Positions 21,412 to 32,505 of a DNA stretch of 64,000 bases are shown one piece after another. This stretch comes from Cladochytrium replicatum (lineage: Eukaryota > Chytridiomycota > Chytridiomycetes > Cladochytriales > Cladochytriaceae): NCBI GenBank assembly GCA_025526935.1, contig JAHLKD010000042.1:1-64000 (forward strand), written 5' to 3'. The notes beneath the pieces were generated by a model that was not told the origin of the DNA, did no database searches, and worked only from the letters and a program-made list of their open reading frames with translations. Positions within the stretch are counted from its first letter, which is position 1. The number at the start of each line of letters is the position of its first letter. The position numbers and the translations under genes are program-made.

Positions 21412-21770
21412 ATCTGGATCAGAGAACTTCTCACAACTATACTTACAGACTTACGATTACCTCTTACGATACTCAATGGACCGACCACTATCTATGAAGA
21501 CAACGCTGCTTGTGTTTCCCAAATTAAATCAGGTTACATTCGCACTGACCTTAACAAACATGTAGATTCAAAAGTCTTTGCAACTGCCCATCACGACGGT
21601 ACTGATCTATGTGTCACCAAAATCTCCTCTTCAGAGAACATGGCTGACTTACTCACCAAAACTCTCGGCCGTATTCAGTTTACCAAACACCGCGATTCCC
21701 TAGGTCTCCGATCTCTCGCAGATATTCGTTCTATGACATCCTTGTCCAAAGGGGGAGTCTCTATGCGCTA
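21412..21770 (+). pseudogene. Copia RNase H 3' fragment
   Basis: An open frame without a start encodes the Copia RNase H C-terminus: a WIRELL segment, TTIYEDNAACVSQIKSG, NKHVDSKVF, and SENMADLLTKTLGRIQF. It ends at a stop near 21768. It differs clearly from the Copia at 1257, so it is another family. Everything upstream of RNase H is missing at the hAT junction. Confidence 0.9.
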
Positions 21771-21983
21771 AATATCACGAGTTGGTCAACGATGATGTCG
21801 ATTTGAGGGGGAGAGAGCCAATATGCATTTTATTCTATGGTTGGGCTTTAGTTTCTTTTGTGGCAAAAGACGATAATCGTTCTTCCATTTCTTTTCGTTC
21901 TATGATTCTTCATCGCCGATATAGATTTCCTAGAGCACTATGTTTAGTTTTATTTCTCTATGCTTTTACATTTGTTCAGAGTG

Positions 21984-22092
21984 AGGGGGAGTGTCAAACG
22001 TGCACTCTATACAAATGTGCCGTCCTGGCGTAAATCAAAACACGTGACAACGATCCTCTCTGCACAAGAGCTAGTAGACTCACACGTTATCA
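21984..22092 (+). repeat. Polypurine tract and LTR fragment of the second Copia family
   Basis: AGGGGGAG at 21984-21991 is followed by TGTCAAACGTG, the same tract-to-TGTC junction seen (inverted) at 47300. A possible end is CACACGTTATCA at 22092. That would make an unusually short LTR of about 100 bp, so truncation is equally likely. Confidence 0.45.
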
Positions 22093-22129
22093 GCACCAGC
22101 CCGGACCCGCCGAACCTTAGTCACCAATT

Positions 22130-22602
22130 TTGATCAATCCCCCTCAGCCTGTTCGTGATTGTGCTGCTGGTTTTGCTACTGTGAGGTTTAAGGAAATTAG
22201 TCGTCAGCCACTTAATCAGCTCCGCACTCTGATCAATCGAATTTCTGGAAACCCTCAATTTTCCTGTGACATTCGCCATATTATTTTTATTGGGCGTAAC
22301 ACTGCTGAGTTTATTTGTACTTCTGACTGTGCTGACAAGCTCTGCAAGGATATTTTTCCAGGTGATGAGGTGCCCGTTGATCTTTTTGACCCTGGGCAGC
22401 TTCGTTCTGGGTCTGTTCAATCACTTGAGCAGCGCCAAGTTGCTGTAGCAAAGGCTGTTCACAAAATGTTTGCTCACCTCTTGCGAATTACTCATGATCC
22501 TGCAGTTTTTCATTATCTTCGTTCTAATCTTCCTGCTGCAGACTTTGAAGCTACTGTTTCTTTAGCGCGTTCTTCGCGTTCTGAACCTACATCTCGCAAT
22601 TA
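22130..22602 (+). CDS. LINE ORF1 C-terminal part, subfamily B
   Basis: About 150 residues are homologous to the end of the ORF1 at 13683 (FSCDIRHIIFIGRNTAEFI, then SLEQRQVAVAKAVHKMFAHLL and DPAVFHYLRSNLP). The reading frame ends at TAA immediately before ATG of ORF2 (22603), so ORF1 and ORF2 are adjacent with no spacer. The N-terminal Arg/Pro-rich half present in the other copy is missing, so this is 5'-truncated. ORF1 of LINEs coats the element RNA (inferred role). Confidence 0.8.
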
Positions 22603-24256
22603 ATGTGGACTTTTCGTTCTGGAACCTTCAACCGTAGAGGTTTGCCTCTGGATTTTTCAGATTTACTTGCTTGGCTTGTTACTCATCAGCTTGATTTTTT
22701 AGTTTTAACAGAAACTCACCAGTTAACTTTAGACAGTATTTCTTCAGAGTATTTGTTGTTTGATTCTCGTCCTCTACAAGACGCTCCTTTGGCATCTGGT
22801 GTTGCTCTTCTTATTAACCCACATCGTTGCAGTACTTATCAATTTAGGTTGATTGCATCAGTTCCTTCTGGGTTTGGTTTGTGGTTTAGGTTTCGTCAGG
22901 TCGTGATTGGTGGATTTTATTTTCCCCACGTTGGACTGCGGAAGACTGTTTGGGTGCATTATCTGATTTTCCTCAATTTGTTTCGAATTCGGATACACCA
23001 GTAGTTTTGATGGGTGACTTCAATTTTAGAACTCAGAGCACTGGTGATCATGTTACTAATGCCCGTGCCAGAGCACTTCTTCCTTTTTTTACAGCCCACT
23101 CACTTTCATTGGTTGTCCCAGCTTCTTCTTCAGCTCGTCACCCAACTTTTCGTTCCCACTTAGGGAGTTCAATTATTGATTTGTTTTTTGCTTCTACTTA
23201 TGTGACAGCTTCCTCTTATTTAGTGCATGATCAACCCCAGTCTGTGGCTCCCCATCCTTCAGACCATTTTGCAGTGACCTGTTCATTTTCTTTAGCTGGC
23301 CCAGATCCTCAGGCCACTGTGCCTCCTCCTCTACCTTCTTGGAATCTCCGATTGTTAAAGGATGAAGTTATTCGTAAGTCGCACAGAGAAACTGCTAAGA
23401 TTCTGCTTCCTCCAACATCAGAGGCGCTAACAGCAGCATTGGAACCACTTCAGGTCCCTGTGGGGACTTCACTTTCTGGTGCAGTGGCCCAGGGAGCAAT
23501 TGATTCCGCATTTCAAATTATAGTTGATTTTGTTGAGGCAGCAGCAGTTCTGACATTGGGACCCCCAACACCTCGTCATAGAGCACCAGCGACCACTCCT
23601 TTGCCCCCTGAGATTGCTTTGTTGCGTCGTAAGGCTCGTTCAGCATTCCGTGACTATTATTCCCTCTTTCACCACAATTCTTCTGACCCTCTTATTCCTT
23701 TTCTAAGAACTCGCCAACGTGATAGTCACAAAGCATTCAAATCAGCTCTGAGATCACACAGGCGTAAGACAAAAGAAATTTTTTTGATGACCCTAGTTCT
23801 TCATCAGTGCCTTCTCTTCTGAAACATGTGTCTCATGCTCGGCGCTGTGCTAACTTTCGTACTTCAGCTAATGGTTTAGATTTTGATCCTCAGTCTTTAG
23901 CCAAATATTCTGATCATTTTGCTAGTGTCTACAATGCTCAGGCTGCTGACCCAGTTTCACCTTCAATTGTTCTGTGTGATTTTCAGCTGCCATTGGATGT
24001 TGAAGCTTTTGTTCTAGCTATTAGGGACTGCCCTTTGGAGTCTGCCCCGGGTCATGATCGTCTGCCTGCAGAACTTTATCGCCCAATTTCAGCTATTCTT
24101 GCTCCATTGTTCTTGCAACTTTCTCAGTCCATTTTTCGCAGTAGTCTTACACCCACTTCATGGAATCTTGGGCTTTTGCACCCAGTTTGGAAGCAACGTG
24201 GTACGCTTGGTGACATTATTAATTATCGCCCCATTACTCTTTCATGTGTTGCTTAA
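22603..24256 (+). pseudogene. LINE ORF2 subfamily B, frameshifted and 3'-truncated
   Basis: Its endonuclease starts MWTFRSGTFNRRGL and contains LVLTETHQL, GVALLINPHR, MGDFNF near 23010 and SDHFAVTCSFSL near 23260. Frame changes occur near 22955 and near 23800. The RT N-terminal part follows (APGHDRLPAELYRPI, PTSWNLGLLHPVWKQ, INYRPITLSC). It stops at about 24255, before the catalytic FADD box, where inverted LINE sequence begins. The sequence is diverged from the copy at 10-13 kb, so it represents a second subfamily. Confidence 0.9.
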
Positions 24257-24620
24257 AAAACAGGAAAACCCCAGCAATTGAAGTGGAAAATGAAAGGCGA
24301 AGAAATCAACACAAACTTTGGTGAATAAGAGTCTGAACTGGTTTGCAAACAGCAATAGAGGGAAGAATAACATAGGTCGAATAAAAGACAAAAACAAATG
24401 ACGAACCACAACCAGAGAATGAGAACCAAACATCCTTGAAAGAAAGCAAAGCAGAAGAAGCTGCGTGCGCTTTAGCAAGTCAATGGGAAACAGTCAGTGA
24501 AGCATCAAATCCAGTATCTCCAAAAAACCAACCCAAATAACAAATGAAGGCTTGACAGGCAGGGTTTGACCATGAAGAAGCAAAGGCGAAATTATTTTTT
24601 TGAACAATATTATTTATTTA
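24257..24620 (-). mobile_element. Inverted LINE ORF2 C-terminal fragment and 3' end
   Basis: On the minus strand the segment LFLSFIRPM...LLFANQFRLLF resembles the LINE C-terminus at 12430-12500. Its 3' end is the reverse complement of GTTCAAAAAA near 24595. It joins the truncated ORF2 at about 24256 head-to-head, an arrangement typical of LINE twin-priming inversions. Confidence 0.65.
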
Positions 24621-24962
24621 TTTTGTACATAAATTGCAAACAATAACAACGCCCAAAATGCCCAGTGGATTCCTCTACTACTGATCTTTGTTAGACCCAG
24701 TGATTTGCTCTTTGCTGTTATATTCTTCGCATTGTTGAGTATTCTTTCTTTTCTTTATCACTCAGCTGTATTTGAAACCTGAGCAGAGCCTGACAGGTAG
24801 TCACAGGAATGAGTTTTATGATCTCTGATTTCTATTTCGTTTGGCCCTCCAACTTGCGCGCTTCCCTATGTGGTCCAAGACCATCGTGTGAGGCACTTTG
24901 GGTGTTGTTTATGTTATGCATTGTATGTGCAAAATAAATTATAATATTGTTCAAAAAAAAGC
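24621..24962 (+). mobile_element. LINE 3' untranslated end, plus orientation
   Basis: The end TAATATTGTTCAAAAAAAA at about 24943-24961 and the preceding ATGTGCAAAATAAATTATAA resemble, in inverted form, 24590-24660. No coding sequence is recognisable. Confidence 0.55.
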
Positions 24963-25775
24963 ATATTTCTGGCTTCTGCCCATTCTTCTGACTTTCATCG
25001 ATTGGTGATGTATGTATTCGCTCATACAGTGCAATATCCCCCAGTGTTGGAACCAGAAACCAAGGCTGCCTTTCTTGCCGCATTGACAATTGCTGTTGTT
25101 CTATTGGTTGGAACTATCAGCTACCCTCCTGCTGCTGTCTCTGCAGTTCCCTCCTATGCTCATGTTGCGAGTGCCAGCTGACCTCCTGCCCTGCTGCTCA
25201 CAATCCTGAGCCTTTCCACACTGCCAAATTTACCTCTCGTGCAATGAATGCTATTGTTAGTATTGAAGCTGCTGATGTTGATGCTCAACCCGCCTGAGGT
25301 GCAACATCATAGAAAGATTAGACAGATCAACAAAGTTAGCGTGACTATTTAGCAGGTTAAGATCTTGTTCGTTAACAGGATTAACCAGACAAATCACTCC
25401 ACCAACTAAGAATAGGTATTGAAAAAGGATTCCAATGGGGAACTGTACGTTGAGAGTGACCTGCTGAAGTTGAGCATGCTGTCCTCTAGGTTTGTGCAAA
25501 TGAGTTGCTGAATGAGAAACCGACGCAACTTATCCAGGGCACTGAGTAGGAACAATGGTATGCTCTACATGTGGATGTTGCTCCCAATATATGGCAGGAC
25601 CTGACAGCACCGCCAACGCGTGATGAATTGCAGGTAGCTTATATGTCGTTGTCATCAGGGAGGCTCCTGGGTTAAGTGTAGTGGTACAGGAATGCTGGTC
25701 TGCCTAGGAGATTAGGTATTTGACGCGCTGTACCTGCTGACCTGTCTGGAGTTTAAAGCCAGACATGAAACCTCC
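24963..25775. other. Degenerate region, no supported gene
   Basis: A short open stretch near 25000-25170 with a hydrophobic AAFLAALTIAVVLLVGTI segment may be a membrane-protein relic. Nothing else is interpretable. Confidence 0.3.
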
Positions 25776-26811
25776 TTGATCACTTTCGGCATAACAAATC
25801 TGATTCCTAAATCTCCTGGTGAATGGAATGTGTGGGGTATGAAACTGATATCATTGCTTCCAGGCAACACAACAGATGACCCTATATATGTGGTTAGAAT
25901 GGTGTTGGAAGAAGCGTGGGGAACCAAGACACCAGCACTAATATGGGTGAGAGATATGAAGAAAGTGTTTGATTCCCAGAGCCCTGTTGCTACTGGGGAT
26001 GCATTCAGAGCCTTGAGGATTCTGTATCATGCGGCAACTTTTCTCTTACCAATGGCTGCCGGACAGTCCAGGATTGCACTTGCCAATGGGCTCTCAGAAC
26101 CTTTTAATGTGGATTCAGCATGTAGCACTTAGTTTTGATCCATATTTGTGGAGAGTGTACTTGGACCCAGTGCTGTGACGTTTGCACAGCTTTGCGGAAA
26201 GCAAGAGATTTGGCTGGTCACACAGACATCCTGCTCATTTGCAGAGGTGGAACACTTGGGATCAGCCACAGGAGCAGTGATGTACAACTGAAAAGATCTC
26301 AGTGTCAGCAGTATGTGGATGATACCACAATGTTTGCCAAAAACTGATCAGATTTGCACCTTGGGATATATGGCATTCTTTCTACAGGGTTTCAGGGATT
26401 GAGACAAATGATATGAAAAAATTAGCCATAGTGACCTCAACTGCTGGAGCTGGATCTGTGATTGGAGATAGAGAGAATTCTGGTAACTGGTTTGGGGTCC
26501 ACCCTGGATCCAAACTCCATGGACAGCAGATGGTCACCGAGATCAAGCAAACGCTTCAGAAGATTAAGAAGAAGGCGGTGTCTGGGAGAATGACTGTGTA
26601 TATTGCCAATAGTGTGATCGTGCCAGCTGTTAGATATCGGTGGAGAACACAGGTTCTTTACCAAACCGATCTGCAGAGGCTACAGTCACTTTGTTGTCTC
26701 AATTTGTGCACTCAACTCTCTTGCATCAGTTTCTATCAGTGTAGGCTCAAAATTTCTCCATTGAGTGAAACAAAATCCATCAGTATTGGATGTCATTCTT
26801 ATGCACCATAG
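25776..26811 (+). pseudogene. Decayed LINE-like reverse transcriptase relic
   Basis: Several frames carry RT hallmarks in the right order. WVRDMKKVFDSQS near 25950 resembles the first catalytic block. ALRILYHAATFLLP and ANGLSEPFNVDS near 26010-26120 resemble the middle blocks. QYVDDTTMFAKN near 26310 is an F/YxDD box. A tail segment SVIVPAVRYRWRTQVLYQTDLQRLQS follows. Stops and frame shifts separate them. The sequence is unlike the LINE families at 10 and 22 kb, so it is an older or different element. Confidence 0.6.
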
Positions 26812-28087
26812 TCTATTGGCATTTTTTCCTTTACAGATTTGACGCCTACTTGTGCTTGAAAATTCTGTGATCGAACTGCAGAGGATTACTTCTTGTTGGA
26901 TTCTGCTGGTGCAAGTTTGTTCGCTACATTGTGTTCAATATTAGTGATACGATATGGGAGTGGATCGGCGGAACTCGCAAAGGAAGCAGGATCTGTTTGC
27001 AGGAGCAACGAGTGTGCCCATATGGAACAAGCCGTTCTGAGGACTCTGAGGACTAGTGCATGGAGGAGAAGAGAAACCTGCAAATGTGCCTGTGAAGAGG
27101 ATTTTGAAGAGCACAAAGTGGAGGAGGAGGAGAAGGAGAACTAGGACAGTGGAGAGGAGCACGAGGGTGAGGGTGAGGAAAAGTGGAAGAGTGCAGCCAA
27201 GGTGGTGAACGAGTTCTGGTGCTTGGGCGGTGAAGTACTATTGGACCCACCAAGATCCATGCGCAGTCAAATGAGCAGCAAATTCATTACCGCATTTAGT
27301 AATTCCCATAAAGGGTGAAATGGCACGAGCACTTGCTTTAGAGAAAATAGAAAGTACAACACTTACATTGCGAATTCTGAGCGCTACAATTTTTCACTTT
27401 TTGCCAAATTAATGGTTTATAGGCAACAAATCTGTGACTGTCCATCAATTGCCACTTTCGCAACAGAGATCAAGATTCTGAGGCTGGAAGATGTAAAATT
27501 GGATCGGCATTGGGAGCTTTAAGCTCATTCCTGTTGCGAACACATCTTCTTTACACAGGCAATACTGCATAGTCTTTGACCAGTGGAGTGTTTGAAGCTC
27601 CCAGGGAACGTCGGAGTCGTTACGAATGGTGTTTTGCTATCAAATGGAACTGTGAGTCGCCATACTAGCTGATGCCAAGTTGCAAAAGGATGTGCAGTGA
27701 GTTGAAATCTGCAACCCAGATTGCACCAAGATAGAGCACACAAAAGTATATTCATTCAGTGCAGTGGGGCCAAAGCACAAACTAAACTGAGTTAATGGCA
27801 TTTAAAACTATCCAAAACAATCCATCCGCTATATGAGCGACCGCTACCAGCAGCAAATGGCAAATGAAATGATTGGGCCACCAAAACATCTAAAGAATCT
27901 AAAGCAGCGGGGTTCAACTCGAGGCCATGATTAAATGAAAACGTAAGCAACGCAACAACCGAACGTGCAGATGCAATCACGAAGAGAAAAAAACCAAATG
28001 TAGTCCAGCGCATGTGCAGAAAGACGCGATATAATCTTAAACGTGTCTGTGTCCGAGGCGGGTAAAGAAAAGTTTAACGCAAACGTC
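26812..28087. other. Intergenic, no supported gene
   Basis: Short frames on both strands lack domains. I see no RNA gene. The right part probably includes the 3' untranslated region of the minus-strand gene ending at 28088. Confidence 0.4.
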
Positions 28088-29933
28088 TTACTCAGACCTT
28101 CCCTTCCTCGAGTAGCTCTTCAGAGATTTGCTCGATAAGCTCCGAGTCAACTTCGCCCCAAAAGAAGAGGAAGTACTGTGATCCTCTTGCTGTAGTGGCT
28201 GCTGCTTCCACCCTCCGTGCTGCTGTTGCTGCTGCTGCTGTGACTGCTCAGGTTCATCCCCGTTTCCCGCAGCACTTCCCGCCGCACTTCCCGCCGCATT
28301 TCCCCCCGGCACACCCAAAAATGACGGCGTAAGGGACAACTTCACGGTCTCCGCGTCCTTCTTCTTCAGCAACTCCTCAAACTTGTCGTGCCGTTCCGCA
28401 TTCTTTGACGACGAGCCCGAGAACGAGCTATTGCTGTTCGCATTGAAATGTGCCAGCGAGGACGCAGCATTCGATTTGCGACGCCCGCTGTACACAACTC
28501 CACCAACAACACCTGCCGTCTTTGTAAAGATCTTGTTCATGAGTCCCGCGTTGGCATTAGTTTGAGTTGGAAACGGCATGGGCGCATTTGCAGTGTACGG
28601 GGAGTGCGCTGCCGATTCCGATCGACGAGAGGGGGGAATTTGGGGTTTCATTTGAGGTGATGGCTGGTTGAGATTCCCGCTATACGGATCGTAGGACTGC
28701 TGCTGCAAATGCTGCTGCAGCTGCTGGTGCTGAAATGCGGATGTGACTTGTGCTTCGGCATACTTTGGTGTGGTCGGTGTACTGGGTTGCGAGAGCGGGT
28801 CGGCACTCATTGCGCGGAACGATGGGGTTTGAGGCGGGGTAGATACAGCACCATTCGATTGAGACACGCGGGGCGAGAGGGCATGTGTGCCCGTCGACCA
28901 TTGCACCTCTGTGCCAGGAGAAAAGTACGCTGGGCTTTGTTGATAATTGGTCGAGTGCCGAATCGACGGGCTCCCTTGCGAAGGTGTAGGAGAGAAAAGG
29001 TAAGGGCTCATTCCCGCGCTTGCTGTTGATGTTCGAGGCGACGCGGAGGGAGTGGAGTCACGCACAGACGGTTGATAAGTACCTTGATACGGCATCGCGG
29101 AGAGCGAAACATTACCAACGGGTGACTCGTTATAATTTGGAACACTGCGAATGCGCTCTTTTCCCCCAAAACTCATCGGAGCAGACTGGCCATACTGTGA
29201 TGTCCCAATTCCGTAAGGTGCAGTCTGCGGGCTCATAAAGCCGTGCGATTGAGACGATTGTCTATGTGTACCATGTGGAGTCGTTGGGAGCGGAGGAGGC
29301 TGCTCGGCTTTTGCATTGCGATGGAGCAGGTACAGTTCCTTCGAACTGGCCTCGATACTTTGTTTGCGACTGAACACCGGGAGTGTTTCGACAGGTTGGG
29401 AAATGGCTGAAGGCGATGGTCGTTGCCAGACCTGACCCTTGTTGTATACCTGTTGATTTACGGACGATGATGTACTGGAAGTGGATTTCTCGGAGCGTGA
29501 GGGTGATGCATTGGCTATGGACCTGTCCTGAGTTTTGATGCGTCGTTCCAAAGTCCCCGTGCCCAATGTCAGCTCCCCGACCCCAGAAACAAAAAGCGTA
29601 TCGGGATTCAACATGAGCTGCCCGTCCGGTCCGTTTCTCCGAAACATTTCATCACCGGGTCTCGCTTGGACATTATAGCCAGCATTCTGTGAATTTGGCT
29701 GAGGGTGATAGCTATCTGATGTATTATTCGTTCTCTGGATGGTTCCTTTCAACGCAATGTCCCCTGTTCCTGTCTTGAAACATACATGAGAAACACTTAT
29801 CAGTATGGCCCTATCACAAATGACAAACCTCAGCGAAGTCGAGAAAGTTTGCAACGTCGAGCAGCGACACACCAGCGTCGTTCGGGATCGCCCCCAGCAG
29901 CGACACCCTTGCCGTCGGCCTGTTTGTCGCCAT
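28088..29933 (-). CDS. Ser/Gln/Pro-rich protein of unknown function (two exons)
   Basis: Exon 1 is 29829-29933 (35 residues, starting MATNRPTARVSLLGAIPND). A 55-nt intron (29774-29828, GTTTGT...CAAG, with CTGAT as a possible branch site) joins it in frame to exon 2 (28088-29773), giving about 596 residues. I prefer this start to the unspliced frame running up to 30013, whose N-terminus looks like translated intron. The first ~110 residues look folded (FVSGVGELTLGTGTLERRIKT). The remainder is Ser/Gln/Pro-rich and probably disordered, with Gln runs near 28210-28250. The C-terminus is basic (SLSSKSLKSYSRKGRSE). I do not recognise the family. It shares a 63-bp divergent promoter region with ADE2. 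Confidence 0.75.
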
Positions 29934-29996
29934 GGTTCAACTTTTATCTGTACCCTTAGCGCCCACGTGACCGCAAATTGGGGCGTTTTCAATTCG
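29934..29996. promoter_or_regulatory. 63-bp bidirectional promoter region
   Basis: This is the whole space between the start codons of the Ser/Gln-rich gene (29933, minus) and ADE2 (29997, plus). It contains CCACGTGACC, an E-box-like CACGTG core. Both 5' untranslated regions must be very short or overlap the other gene. Confidence 0.5.
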
Positions 29997-31924
29997 ATGG
30001 ACAGACGCGTCATAGGAGTGCTGGGCGGTGGGCAGCTGGGGAGGTGAGCATTGCTACAGGTGGTCTGTCTGCGTAGCTCTTATTGAGTTTTATCATTGCA
30101 GGATGATGGTCGAGGCAGCAAACCGACTCAATCTTACCGTCGCGGTTCTCGACTCGGAATCCAACCCTGCTGCGGAGCTTCAGCGATCCGCCCCGCACGT
30201 CGCAGGCTCGTTCAGAGACCGTTCTGCAATCCTGGAACTCGCGTCGAGATGCGACATCCTCACAGCGGAGATCGAGCATGTTGACTGTGATTCGCTCGAC
30301 TCAGCACTGAGCTCAAACACAGCAAGGGGGCTGCGCGTCTTTCCTTCGCCCGCGACGATCCGGATCATTCAAGACAAGTTTGTTCAAAAATCGTACTTTG
30401 CGGAGCGCGGGATTCCTGTTTCGGAGTTCAGAGAGGTCACGGAAGGTCGTGAAGGAGAGAGCGTGAAAGAGATTGCGGCCGTGTTTGGTTATCCACTCAT
30501 GCTGAAGACTCGGACTCTTGCGTACGATGGGAGAGGAAACAGGGTTGTGAAGAATGAAGCGGACGTCGAAGCGGCAATAGAGGAGCTTGTGAAAGCACCG
30601 CCAGGGGCAAGCGCTGCAAAGCCCAAGCTCTACGCTGAGAAATGGGTAACATACGACCAGGAGCTTGCGGTGATGGTCGTGCGGAGTGCAAACACAGCAG
30701 GAGAAACCGCAAGCTATCCTACGGTCCAGACAATTCAACGAAACAATATCTGCTGGGTTGTGATCGCACCAGCACAGATCGACGGCTTGCTCGCCGAGAA
30801 GGCGCAAAAGGTCGCTGAAGATGCAGTTCGTGCGCTCCCCGACGGTGCGGCTGGAATTTTCGGTGTTGAATTGTTCCTTGTCCGGAAACGTGCTTCAGAG
30901 GGTGGCGACGAGATCCTTCTGAACGAAATTGCACCGCGACCGCATAACTCGGGCCACTACACTCAAGAAGGAGCAGAGACTTCGCAGTTTGAACAACATC
31001 TTCGCGCAATCACTGGGATGCCGCTTGGCGGCACTCAACTGAAAACACCGTTTGCCGGTATGGTGAACATCTTGGGAAAGGCGGATAGTCGTCCCGGATT
31101 GAAACCTAACGAAGTGGACGAGGCATTGGAGGAGACACTTCGGCCGTGCAAAGTTGCCCTCACTCTCCCTGGGACGACAGTGCACCTCTACGGCAAACGC
31201 GATTGTCGCAAAGGAAGAAAGATGGGTCATATCAACGTCGTCGCAAACTCATCATCCGAAGGCTTCGCGCGCATCGACACGCTTCTCCACGCCATTGTCG
31301 ACGACTCCGACACCTCGTCATCATCGCCCGGCCCAATTCTTTCCACCAAACGTGCACCACTCGTAGCCATCATCATGGGATCAGACTCTGACCTCCCAGT
31401 GATGAGTCCAGCTGCTCAGATACTCAAAGAATTCGATGTTCCATTTGAGCTCACCATTGTCAGCGCTCACCGGACGCCCGAGCGCATGTTCGCGTACGCG
31501 AAAACTGCGCACCAGCGTGGGTTGAAGGTCATCATCGCGGGTGCAGGTGGAGCCGCACACCTTCCCGGAATGACTGCAGCCATCACCCCGCTCCCTGTGA
31601 TCGGAGTTCCGGTCGCATTGAAACACTTAGACGGCGTCGATTCTCTCCACTCCATAATCCAAATGCCTGTTTGTACATTACGTCCACTAATTTTCCAATT
31701 ATTGATGTGAATCATTTTGCGTATAGCGTGGTTTCCCTGTCGCTACTGTCGCAATCAACAACTCGACGAACGCGGCGCTGCTTGCAGTACGCATTTTGGG
31801 CTCCAGTGTTCCTTTTTATCTTGAGAAGATGATTGCTTATGCAAAGAAGCAGGAAGCAGAAGTGCTTGTCAAAGCAGAGCGATTGGAAAGTGTTGGGTGG
31901 TCCGAGTATGCTCTTCAGAAATAA
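29997..31924 (+). CDS. ADE2: Phosphoribosylaminoimidazole carboxylase, bifunctional PurK-PurE type
   Basis: It carboxylates aminoimidazole ribonucleotide in de novo purine synthesis. Exons are 29997-30043, 30102-31668 and 31727-31924, separated by 58-nt introns; all phases agree and the product is about 603 residues, near the fungal norm. The N-terminus [11 protein letters not shown] is the nucleotide-binding start of the ATP-grasp PurK part, which continues with [34 protein letters not shown] and LFLVRKRA...[12 protein letters not shown]. The PurE part starts at about 31360 with [12 protein letters not shown], then [13 protein letters not shown] and [16 protein letters not shown]. The last exon supplies [20 protein letters not shown]. 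In fungi this enzyme is cytosolic, and its loss gives adenine auxotrophy with red pigment. It is complete. Confidence 0.97.
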
Positions 31925-32040
31925 ATTTCTTCGCACACCTTTATGAAGTTATGGAGTTCACGAAAATGGGCTTCTCAAACAAATGTATCATCGAAAGAAG
32001 ATATGTATGAATTTTTTAGATTCTCGTTTTTTTAAAACTT
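31925..32040. other. ADE2 3' flank
   Basis: A short AT-rich stretch with AATAAA directly over the stop codon region (31920-31925). Presumed 3' untranslated region; no gene. Confidence 0.4.
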
Positions 32041-32505
32041 AGGACAATATCGCATCAAATGCAGATTACATCCCTGCACAACATCCACCGACATTTGGTT
32101 AAGGGCAGGGGCTTCTAAAATTGGACTTAGAGCAGCTTTGACATCAGCTGGGTGGGATCAAAAAACAAATGGCCCACATCCTCCACTACCTAAAAGACAG
32201 CAGGGTCACGCAGCAGTTGGGCAGCCCAACGCTAGTGTTGGGGAGCAGCGGAGGAGCCACATCATTGGGAAGAGCAAAAGGAAAAAACAGCTGTAAACAG
32301 AAAAATGATCTGAAGCCCCAGGCATAAATTCGCCGTGGCAATATAACTATGGCCAATGTATGAAATAGGATCATATTGAAACAATGGATTGAAATTCATA
32401 ATTGAGTCACCATTGCGAGTAGAAAATACGGGGCTATGACAGGAGAGGTGCTTAACTAAAGAGAAACCAGGGGCAGAAGTTAATTGCTCAAACAATCAAC
32501 CAATA
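32041..32505 (-). pseudogene. LINE endonuclease fragment, subfamily A
   Basis: The minus strand encodes FSLVKHLSCHSPVFSTRNGDSI and PLFQYDPISYIGHS, matching 10430-10560 of the LINE at 10-13 kb. Sequence near 32070-32230 continues the match in broken frames. Both ends are truncated and no A-tail is seen. Confidence 0.85.

Noticed and set aside
26893-27253. Leu-rich minus-strand and Glu-rich plus-strand ORFs
   Set aside because: Simple GAGGAG-type composition produces both; no domain or splice structure.
29774-30013. N-terminal extension of the minus-strand Ser/Gln-rich gene up to 30013 without splicing
   Set aside because: It would overlap the ADE2 start and translate intron-like sequence; the spliced 35-residue first exon has proper splice sites and phase.
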